From an uncultured bacterium (lineage in GTDB: Bacteria > Pseudomonadota > Alphaproteobacteria > Sphingomonadales > Sphingomonadaceae): a stretch of DNA of 64,000 nucleotides. The stretch is taken from NCBI GenBank assembly GCA_942636505.2, contig CALOGB020000009.1, positions 186,001 through 250,000 of the forward strand. The letters are read 5' to 3'. Position numbers and translations under genes: made by a program. Within the stretch, counting starts at the first letter, position 1. Each line of letters starts with the position of its first letter. Of the stretch, positions 43,745 to 50,197 are shown piece after piece. The notes beneath the pieces are model-generated. The model ran no database searches, was not told the origin of the DNA, and was given only the letters and a program-made list of their open reading frames with translations.

Positions 43745-43921
43745 GGAAAGAGAGATTGTTCGCGCAGAGGCGCAGAGGACGCAGAGATTAAGTGAGTGAG
43801 GCTTGCGCCCGATGGATCAAACGCCGCCGAGTATCCCGGTGTCTTGCTGGGCACGACCTTGCCCCAAGCGTACCATCTCCGCGTCCTCTGCGCCTCTGCG
43901 CCTCTGCGCGAACAAATTCTT
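43745..43921. repeat. Long inverted repeat with CGCAGAGG units between rnc and era
   Basis: The arms TTGTTCGCGCAGAGGCGCAG.. (from 43756) and ..CTGCGCCTCTGCGCGAACAA (to 43915) are inverted copies around a 90-nt loop. Within each arm an 8-nt unit (CGCAGAGG or CCTCTGCG) is tandemly repeated, and the right arm has one unit more. It separates rnc from era inside a normally compact operon. Confidence 0.85.
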
Positions 43922-43922
43922 C

Positions 43923-44585
43923 TTAGCCGAGCTTCTCTAGCAGCGCCTTGGCCGCTGCGGTTTCGGCTTCCTGTTTGCTGGAGCCCGTCGCGGTCGCTTC
44001 GGCGAGCTTGCCGACCGAAACCAGCATTGTGAATTTCGGGGCGTGGCCGGGGCCGGTGCGCTCTACGATGGTGTATTCGGGGGGCTTGCGGTTGTGGGCG
44101 GCGGCCCATTCCTGGAGCGCGGACTTGGGGTGCTGCGGGGCTTTTGCGCCCGCCTGGACGCGGTCGCCCCAGGCCCCGCGGACGAAGGCGCGGGCGGCGT
44201 CTAGGCCGGCTTCCTGGTACCAGGCGCCGATCAGCGCTTCCATCACGTCGCCGAGCACGTTGTCGCTGTCGCTGGCGCCGTCGTCGCGGGCCTGTTTGCC
44301 GAGCTTGAGGTGCGAGCGGACGCCGAGTTCGCGCGCGACGTCGGCGCAGACAGGACCGGTGACGAGCGCATTGAGGCGTTTCGACAGCGAGCCCTCGGGG
44401 TCGGTCGCGAACAGTTCGTACAGCCATTCCGCGATGATCAGACCGAGCACGCGGTCGCCTAGGAACTCGAGTCGCTCGTAGTTCGCCGCGGCCTGGCTGC
44501 CGTGCGTCAGCGCACGCTCATAGGGGGCGAGGTTGGTCGGTGCGCGGCCGAAGAGCGTCTTCAGCCAGCCGGCGAGGTCGCTCAA
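43923..44585 (-). CDS. rnc: Ribonuclease III
   Basis: A 220-residue double-strand-specific endoribonuclease for rRNA and mRNA processing. Catalytic signature Glu-Arg-Leu-Glu-Phe-Leu-Gly-Asp-Arg-Val-Leu, second acidic site Asp-Val-Met-Glu-Ala-Leu-Ile-Gly, and a C-terminal dsRNA-binding domain ending in the Lys-Gln-Glu-Ala-Glu-x-x-Ala-Ala helix. No ATG or GTG fits. The start is TTG at 44585 overlapping the lepB stop as TTGA, so its synthesis depends on lepB translation. That arrangement would keep RNase III low relative to signal peptidase. Confidence 0.94.
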   Translation of the reverse strand: MSDLAGWLKTLFGRAPTNLAPYERALTHGSQAAANYERLEFLGDRVLGLIIAEWLYELFATDPEGSLSKRLNALVTGPVCADVARELGVRSHLKLGKQARDDGASDSDNVLGDVMEALIGAWYQEAGLDAARAFVRGAWGDRVQAGAKAPQHPKSALQEWAAAHNRKPPEYTIVERTGPGHAPKFTMLVSVGKLAEATATGSSKQEAETAAAKALLEKLG

Positions 44586-45391
44586 AAGCCTTCCCCGATA
44601 CGGCTCCAGCGCGCGGCACTGACCCAGGTCCATGGCTTCAGCCATTCGGCATCGCCGTCGGTCGAGAAGAAATTGACCACCGCCTTGCCCTCGACGTTCT
44701 CGAGCGGGACGTAGCCCATGCCCTGCGGTGCGGGGAATCGGCTGTCGCCGCTGTCGTCGCGGTTGTCGCCCATCACGAAGATGTGGCCGGCGGGAATGGT
44801 GTAGAGCCCGGTATCGTCGCGGTCGGGGAGTTCGGCCTGGTCTAGGACTTCGTAGCTGCGGCCGCCGGGCAGCGTCTCGCGGAAGCGGGGGTAGCGGCAG
44901 ATCTGGACGTTGGCGACGACGTCGACGAACGGCGCGCCGCATTTCTCGGCGTTGAAGTTCTCGGTCAGCGGGATCGTGAAGTCGGCGACGCGGAGCTTCG
45001 GGATCGCCTTGCCGTTGAGGTAGACGGTGCCCTGGCGCATCTGGACGGTCTCGCCGGGGAGGCCGATGACGCGCTTGATGACGTCGTGGTCGAGCACTTC
45101 GGGTGCGCGGAAGACGACGACGTCGCCGCGCGTCGGCGTGCTGCCGAAGATGCGGCCGGGGATCAGCGGGATGCCGGCGGGCAGCGACCAGCGCGAATAA
45201 CCGTAGTTCCACTTCGAGACGAAGAGATAGTCGCCGATCAGCAGCCGGGGCAGCATCGATTCGGACGGGATGCTGAACGGCGCGAAGATGAAGCTGCGCA
45301 GGATCAGCACGACCAGCGCGAGCTTCAGCAGGAAGCGGAACGTTTCGCTCGTCTCAGAGCGCTTGGGTTTGGTCTTCACGTCATTTGCCAT
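44582..45391 (-). CDS. lepB: Signal peptidase I
   Basis: A 269-residue inner-membrane protease that removes signal peptides. One N-terminal membrane helix (about 18-37), nucleophile Ser45 in Pro-Ser-Glu-Ser-Met-Leu-Pro, general base Lys106 in Ile-Lys-Arg-Val-Ile-Gly-Leu-Pro-Gly, and the conserved box Gly-Asp-Asn-Arg-Asp-Asp-Ser-x-Asp-Ser-Arg are all present. ATG 45391 is chosen; the upstream frame is not conserved-looking. First gene of lepB-rnc, and divergent from pgi. Confidence 0.95.
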   Translation of the reverse strand: MANDVKTKPKRSETSETFRFLLKLALVVLILRSFIFAPFSIPSESMLPRLLIGDYLFVSKWNYGYSRWSLPAGIPLIPGRIFGSTPTRGDVVVFRAPEVLDHDVIKRVIGLPGETVQMRQGTVYLNGKAIPKLRVADFTIPLTENFNAEKCGAPFVDVVANVQICRYPRFRETLPGGRSYEVLDQAELPDRDDTGLYTIPAGHIFVMGDNRDDSGDSRFPAPQGMGYVPLENVEGKAVVNFFSTDGDAEWLKPWTWVSAARWSRIGEGF

Positions 45392-45516
45392 GTGCGCGGG
45401 TTTGCGCAGACCGCGCCTATCGTCAAGCGTGCGCGGGATACGTGTCACCGAAAGAACGTTGTCGCGGTCTCGCGCTTGCAGCATGACCGGCGCGCACGTC
45501 TATTCGGAGAAGTAGC

Positions 45517-47007
45517 ATGACCGCCGACTGGTCCAAGATCGAAGCCCTGCCCGCCACCAAGCTGACTGACCTGTTCGCAGCGGACTCGGAGCGCCTCTCG
45601 AAGCTGAGCCTCGACGTCGCGGGGATCCACTTCGACTGGTCGAAGACTCACCTGACGACGGACATGGTCACCGCGTTCGAGGAGATGGCGAAGGCGCAGG
45701 ACTTGGCCGGCAAGCGTCAGGCGCTGTTCTCGGGCGAGGTGGTCAACGTCACCGAGGGCCGCGCGGTCGAGCACACCGCCGAGCGCGGCGAGGGCAAGCC
45801 CGAGAGCGTCGCGATCGCGCAGGCGAGCCACCAGCGCATGCGGACGCTGATCGATGCGATCGAGGCGGAGGCGCTTGGCCCGGTGCGGCATATCCTGCAC
45901 GTCGGGATCGGTGGGTCGGCGCTGGGGCCGCACCTGCTGGTCGATGCGCTGGGGCGTGACGACAAGCGCTACGACGTCGCGATCGTCGCCAACGTCGACG
46001 GCGTGGCGCTGGAGGACGTGTTCGCGAAGTTCGATCCGGCGGCGACGCTGCTGGTGGTCGCGTCGAAGACCTTCACCACGACCGAGACGCTGATGAACGC
46101 GGAAAGCGTGCTGCAGTGGATGACCGAGCATAATGTCGAGGACCCCTATGGCCGCGTGATCGCGCTGACCGCGTCGCCCGAGAAGGCGATGGAATGGGGT
46201 GTCGACGAGACGCGTATCCTGCCGTTCGCGGAGAGCGTCGGTGGGCGGTATTCGCTGTGGTCGACGATCGGGTTCCCCGCTGCGATCGCGCTGGGTTGGG
46301 ACCGGTTCGAGGAGTTGCTCGAGGGCGCGGCCGAGATGGACCGGCATTTCCGGCTTTCGGCGCTCCACGAGAATGCGCCCGCGCTCGCGGCGTTCGCGGA
46401 CCTGTATTACACGCAGATCCGCCACGCCGAGACACGGGCGCCGTTTGCCTATGACGAGCGGTTGCGGTTGCTGCCGAGCTATCTCCAGCAGTTGGAGATG
46501 GAGTCGAACGGCAAGTCTGTGACGGTCGACGGCCAGCCGCTCGGGCGTCCGTCGGCGGCGATCACCTGGGGTGGGGTCGGCACCGAGGCGCAGCATGCGG
46601 TGTTCCAGTTGCTGCACCAGGGTACGCATCTCGTGCCGGTCGAGTTCATCGCGGTGATCGAGCCGGGTGATACGTTGCCGGAAGAGCATCACCGGGCGCT
46701 TTTGCTGAACGCGTTCGCGCAGGGGGCTGCGTTGATGGCAGGCAAGCAGGTCGAGGATCCGGCTCGGAGCTATTCGGGCGATCGGCCGTCGTCGACGTTG
46801 CTGCTCGACGATCTGGATGCGCGGACTTTGGGGGCGCTGATCGCGTTTTATGAGCACCGGGTGTTCGTGAATGGCGTCCTGCTGGGGATCAACTCGTTCG
46901 ACCAGTTCGGGGTCGAGCTGGGGAAGGAAATGGCGAAGGCTGCGGAGAAGGGCGGGCAGACGTTCGATCCTTCGACGGACGATCTGATCAAGCGCGCGTT
47001 TGGGTAA
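45517..47007 (+). CDS. pgi: Glucose-6-phosphate isomerase
   Basis: A 496-residue enzyme interconverting glucose 6-phosphate and fructose 6-phosphate. Gly-Ile-Gly-Gly-Ser-Ala-Leu-Gly-Pro near 130, Ser-Lys-Thr-Phe-Thr-Thr-Thr-Glu-Thr phosphate loop, Gly-Gly-Arg-Tyr-Ser-Leu-Trp-Ser, and the C-terminal Asn-Ser-Phe-Asp-Gln-Phe-Gly-Val-Glu-Leu-Gly-Lys carry the active-site residues. It is slightly shorter than the E. coli enzyme, as in other alphaproteobacteria. Single gene; a palindromic repeat follows. Confidence 0.97.
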   Translation: MTADWSKIEALPATKLTDLFAADSERLSKLSLDVAGIHFDWSKTHLTTDMVTAFEEMAKAQDLAGKRQALFSGEVVNVTEGRAVEHTAERGEGKPESVAIAQASHQRMRTLIDAIEAEALGPVRHILHVGIGGSALGPHLLVDALGRDDKRYDVAIVANVDGVALEDVFAKFDPAATLLVVASKTFTTTETLMNAESVLQWMTEHNVEDPYGRVIALTASPEKAMEWGVDETRILPFAESVGGRYSLWSTIGFPAAIALGWDRFEELLEGAAEMDRHFRLSALHENAPALAAFADLYYTQIRHAETRAPFAYDERLRLLPSYLQQLEMESNGKSVTVDGQPLGRPSAAITWGGVGTEAQHAVFQLLHQGTHLVPVEFIAVIEPGDTLPEEHHRALLLNAFAQGAALMAGKQVEDPARSYSGDRPSSTLLLDDLDARTLGALIAFYEHRVFVNGVLLGINSFDQFGVELGKEMAKAAEKGGQTFDPSTDDLIKRAFG

Positions 47008-47029
47008 TTCCGAGGGGAAACTTCTTTCT

Positions 47030-47106
47030 TGTTCCCCCGCGGAGGCGGGGGCCCAGTATACCACCCGCAGCGCTTGGACCCTGGGCTCCCGCCTTCGCGG
47101 GAGAAC
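47030..47106. repeat. Family A-type repeat with loop insertion
   Basis: The arms TGTTCCCCCGCGGAGGCGGGGGCCCAG and CTGGGCTCCCGCCTTCGCGGGAGAAC flank about 24 nt of unrelated loop. Lies between pgi and the DUF4174 gene. Confidence 0.82.
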
Positions 47107-47150
47107 TAGAGGGCGCGGGAGAACTGGAGAGGCTGAGGCGTTACATCCTC

Positions 47151-47528
47151 ATGACTCTATTCCTTGCCATCGCGCTCGCAGCCTCACCCACCGTCGCGCA
47201 GATGAAGTGGGAGCGGCGCGTGTTGATCGTCTCTGCCCCGGCCGCTGATGATCCCGCACTCGTCGAGCAACGCCGTATTCTCGCCGCGTGGAAAACCAAC
47301 GCTATCGCGCGCGACCTCACCATCATCGAAGCCGTCGGCGACACGGTCCGTGGCGCGGGCGACCGAGCCGCAGCGATACGCCGCAAATACCGCCTCCCCG
47401 CCACCTTCACCGCGATCCTGATCGGCAAGGACGGTGGCGAGAAACTGCGTAGTGCCAAGCCCTTTCCCGCCGCCGTTCTCGAACAGACGATCGACGCGAT
47501 GCCGATGCGCAAGGCGGGGCAGCGATAG
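47151..47528 (+). CDS. DUF4174 family exported protein
   Basis: A 125-residue protein with a short signal peptide (cleavage about Pro-Thr-Val-Ala-Gln, residue 17). Trp-Glu-Arg-Arg-Val-Leu-Ile-Val-Ser-Ala-Pro and the later Leu-Ile-Gly-Lys-Asp-Gly-Gly-Glu-Lys-Leu-Arg match DUF4174, a thioredoxin-like-fold family without the CxxC pair. The function is unknown; the family is often found as a small periplasmic protein. ATG 47151 starts a normal signal sequence. The next gene, gor, begins about 110 nt downstream on the same strand. Confidence 0.83.
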   Translation: MTLFLAIALAASPTVAQMKWERRVLIVSAPAADDPALVEQRRILAAWKTNAIARDLTIIEAVGDTVRGAGDRAAAIRRKYRLPATFTAILIGKDGGEKLRSAKPFPAAVLEQTIDAMPMRKAGQR

Positions 47529-47637
47529 GCTGAGCCGATCAGCGTGATCGCCGCGCCGGGGTTGCCGCCTCGCGCCCCCTGCCCCAGATGGCATGCAAAG
47601 CCGCTCGCCAGCGGCACGCGACCTACGAGGACTGCCC

Positions 47638-49011
47638 GTGACCGACACCACATCCGCGACCGATACCCAATTCGACTATGACCTGTTCGTCATCGGCGCA
47701 GGCTCGGGTGGGACGCGCGCATCGCGTGTCGCCGCCGCGCACGGTGCACGCGTCGCGGTCGCCGAGGAATACCGGGTCGGCGGGACCTGCGTGATTCGCG
47801 GGTGCGTGCCAAAGAAGCTGCTGATCTACGGCGCGCATTTCGCCGAGGACCTGAAGGACGCCAAGCGGTTTGGGTGGCAGGTGCCCGACAACTGCGCGTT
47901 CAGCTGGCCGACGCTGCGCGACAACGTGATGGAGGAGGTCGACCGGATCAACGGCGCCTACACGACCACGCTGCAGAACAATCACGTCGACATCATCCAC
48001 CAGCGCGCGGTCGTCTCCGGGCCGAACGAAGTCACGCTCGCTGACGGCACCACGAAGACGGCGGCGAAGATCCTGATCGCGGTCGGTGCGCATCCCTTGA
48101 CCCCAGAGTTCCCCGGCTCGGAATACGGCATCACCTCGAACGAGGTGTTCCACCTCGACGACGTGCCGAAGCGCGTGCTGATCGCCGGCGCGGGCTATAT
48201 CGCCAACGAGTTCGCGGGGATCTTCCACCAGTTCGGATCGCACGTGACGTTGGTCAACCGGACCGACGTGATCCTGCGCGGCTATGACGAGTCGATCCGC
48301 GACCGGTTGCTCCAGATCTCGATGAGCAAGGGCATCGACTTCCGCTTCAACGCCACTTTCGAGAGCATCGAGAAGGACTCGGACGGCTGCCTGACGGTCA
48401 AGATGAGCGGGCACGAGCCGATCGTCGTCGACCTCGTGATGTTCGCTACCGGCCGTTTGCCTAATACGAAGGGCTTGGGGCTCGATACCGCGGGCGTCGA
48501 GATGGACGCGGCGGGCGCGGTGATCGTCGACGAGGACAACCGGTCGAGCTGCGACTCGATCTTCGCGGTTGGCGACGTCACCAACCGGATCCAGCTGACC
48601 CCGGTCGCGATCCGCGAGGGGCAGGCGTTCGCCGACACCTTCTTCGGTGGCAAGCCGACGCGCGTCGATTACGCCAACGTCCCCGCCGCGGTGTTCAGCC
48701 ATCCGCCGATGGCGGGTGTCGGGATGACCGAGTCGCAGGCTCGGGAAGCACTTGGCTCCGTTAGGGTGTATTCGAGCGACTTCCGGCCGATGAAGAACGT
48801 GCTGGCGGGGCGCAACGAGCGTTCGCTGTACAAGATGATCTGCGATGGCGAGACCGACCGGGTGGTTGGCATCCACATGATCGGGCCGGACTGTCCGGAG
48901 ATCCTGCAATCGGCTGCGGTGGCGGTGAAGGCGGGACTGACCAAGGCCGATTTCGACGCGACGGTCGCGCTGCATCCGACGATGGCGGAAGAGCTTGTCT
49001 TGATGAAGTAG
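47638..49011 (+). CDS. gor: Glutathione-disulfide reductase
   Basis: A 457-residue FAD- and NADPH-dependent enzyme that regenerates reduced glutathione. FAD motif Val-Ile-Gly-Ala-Gly-Ser-Gly-Gly-Thr-Arg-Ala-Ser-Arg, redox pair Cys51-x4-Cys56 (Gly-Gly-Thr-Cys-Val-Ile-Arg-Gly-Cys-Val-Pro-Lys-Lys), NADP motif Gly-Ala-Gly-Tyr-Ile-Ala-Asn-Glu and the catalytic His-Pro-Thr-Met-Ala-Glu-Glu near the C-terminus. GTG 47638 is chosen (GAGG eight bases ahead, family-like start); ATG 47593 would add 15 residues. Confidence 0.94.
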   Translation: MTDTTSATDTQFDYDLFVIGAGSGGTRASRVAAAHGARVAVAEEYRVGGTCVIRGCVPKKLLIYGAHFAEDLKDAKRFGWQVPDNCAFSWPTLRDNVMEEVDRINGAYTTTLQNNHVDIIHQRAVVSGPNEVTLADGTTKTAAKILIAVGAHPLTPEFPGSEYGITSNEVFHLDDVPKRVLIAGAGYIANEFAGIFHQFGSHVTLVNRTDVILRGYDESIRDRLLQISMSKGIDFRFNATFESIEKDSDGCLTVKMSGHEPIVVDLVMFATGRLPNTKGLGLDTAGVEMDAAGAVIVDEDNRSSCDSIFAVGDVTNRIQLTPVAIREGQAFADTFFGGKPTRVDYANVPAAVFSHPPMAGVGMTESQAREALGSVRVYSSDFRPMKNVLAGRNERSLYKMICDGETDRVVGIHMIGPDCPEILQSAAVAVKAGLTKADFDATVALHPTMAEELVLMK

Positions 49012-49031
49012 GGGCGGCCGCGCTTGAAGAT

Positions 49032-49086
49032 TGTTCTACCGCGAAGGCGGTAGCCCAGACTGGGCCCCCGCCTTCGCGGGGGAACA
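49032..49086. repeat. Family A repeat with compensatory changes in one mini-hairpin
   Basis: The left mini-hairpin is CTACCGCGAAGGCGGTAG, where other copies have CTCCCGC..GCGGGAG: both strands of this stem changed together, while the right mini-hairpin (CCCCCGCCTTCGCGGGGG) did not. Lies between convergent gor and enoyl-CoA hydratase genes. Confidence 0.88.
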
Positions 49087-49090
49087 CGTT

Positions 49091-49882
49091 TCAGGTGCCA
49101 GTGAAATTTCCCGGCCGCCTCTCGCTGACCGCGCGGACGCCTTCGGCAAAGTCGTCGGTCTTCTGCAACCAGGCCTGTTCGGCGAGTTCGTGATCGGTCT
49201 GTGACTGGACCAGCGCGAACAGGTCGCCGCGCATCGTCTCTCGGGTCGATCCGACCGCGAGCGGCGCACCAGCCGCGATCTCTTTTGCGAGCGACAGCGC
49301 TTCCGCGCGCAACCGGTCCGCCGGAACGACAGCGTCCGCCAATCCCCAAGTCTCTGCCTGCTCCGCCCGGATGCGCCGCCCCGTCAGGTTCATTAGCAGC
49401 GCGCGCTGGCGACCGATCACGCGTTCCAGTACCGCGGAGATACCGAAGCCGGGGTGGAAGCCGATCTGGACGAAGTTGGCGACGAACTTCGCTTCGGGCG
49501 AGGCCACACGGAAATCGGCGACGAGCGCGAGGCCAAGCCCTGCCCCGACCGCTGCACCCTGGATCGCGGCGACGACCGGCGTCTCGACCGCGAACAGCTT
49601 GGCGGCGGCGACGTAGAACGGGTTGCGCTCACCCTCGGTCCGCTCCGCGGCGACCGGATTGGCGTTGACGAGGTCCGCGCCCGCACAGAACACTTTGCCT
49701 TCGGATTGCAGGACGATCGCGCGCACCTCGCGGTCGGCATCCGCAGCGGCGAACGCAGCCCCGATCGCCTCGATCAGCGCGAGATCGGCGAAGTTGTGCG
49801 GCGGCCGCGCGAACGTGACGATGGCGACATGCCCGTCGCGGGTGACGTCGACGCCGGAAAAACCCAAGGGATCATTGGTCAT
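49091..49882 (-). CDS. Enoyl-CoA hydratase/isomerase family protein
   Basis: A 263-residue crotonase-fold enzyme. Ala-Gly-Ala-Asp-Leu after Lys-Val-Phe-Cys forms the first oxyanion-hole peptide, and Gly-Ala-Ala-Val-Gly-Ala-Gly-Leu-Gly-Leu-Ala-Leu the second. The second catalytic Glu position of classic hydratases falls in Pro-Gly-Phe-Gly-Ile-Ser, without the usual acidic residue, so an isomerase or other crotonase reaction is possible. ATG 49882 is the family-like start. Monocistronic and convergent with gor. Confidence 0.85.
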   Translation of the reverse strand: MTNDPLGFSGVDVTRDGHVAIVTFARPPHNFADLALIEAIGAAFAAADADREVRAIVLQSEGKVFCAGADLVNANPVAAERTEGERNPFYVAAAKLFAVETPVVAAIQGAAVGAGLGLALVADFRVASPEAKFVANFVQIGFHPGFGISAVLERVIGRQRALLMNLTGRRIRAEQAETWGLADAVVPADRLRAEALSLAKEIAAGAPLAVGSTRETMRGDLFALVQSQTDHELAEQAWLQKTDDFAEGVRAVSERRPGNFTGT

Positions 49883-50197
49883 CTTCAGCCTCATTACTGT
49901 CGAACATGGGCCACAAACATGGATTGTGGCGATTATGACACGGACCGTCGCCGAATCCACGCCCAACGTCGTCCAGCCATTGGCAGAGTTCGAGAAGCGA
50001 GCGTAGAGCCTCGATCCCGGCAGCGCGACAAAGATCATGGCGCCGGGGCCGTCTTCATCGGGAGCGGCAACCGGAGAGGTCCAGGGCATGGGGTCGCGAC
50101 CGTCGCGAGCAGCAGCATTCGGCACTGCCATCGGCAGGACGGCCCCGATTGTGCCCAGCCATTCACCGATCCCGTCCAGTACAGGGGACTATTCGAC
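49883..50197. other. 315-bp divergent region before the TonB receptor gene
   Basis: No clear gene. A 23-codon frame from ATG 49935 on the plus strand is possible, but its codon use and lack of a ribosome binding site give no support. The region must hold promoters for the hydratase and receptor genes. GGGGACT just before 50198 is the receptor ribosome binding site. Confidence 0.55.

Noticed and set aside
49935..50006. 23-codon frame upstream of the second TonB receptor gene
   Set aside because: No ribosome binding site, no conserved feature and no terminator or hairpin; chance occurrence is likely in this composition.
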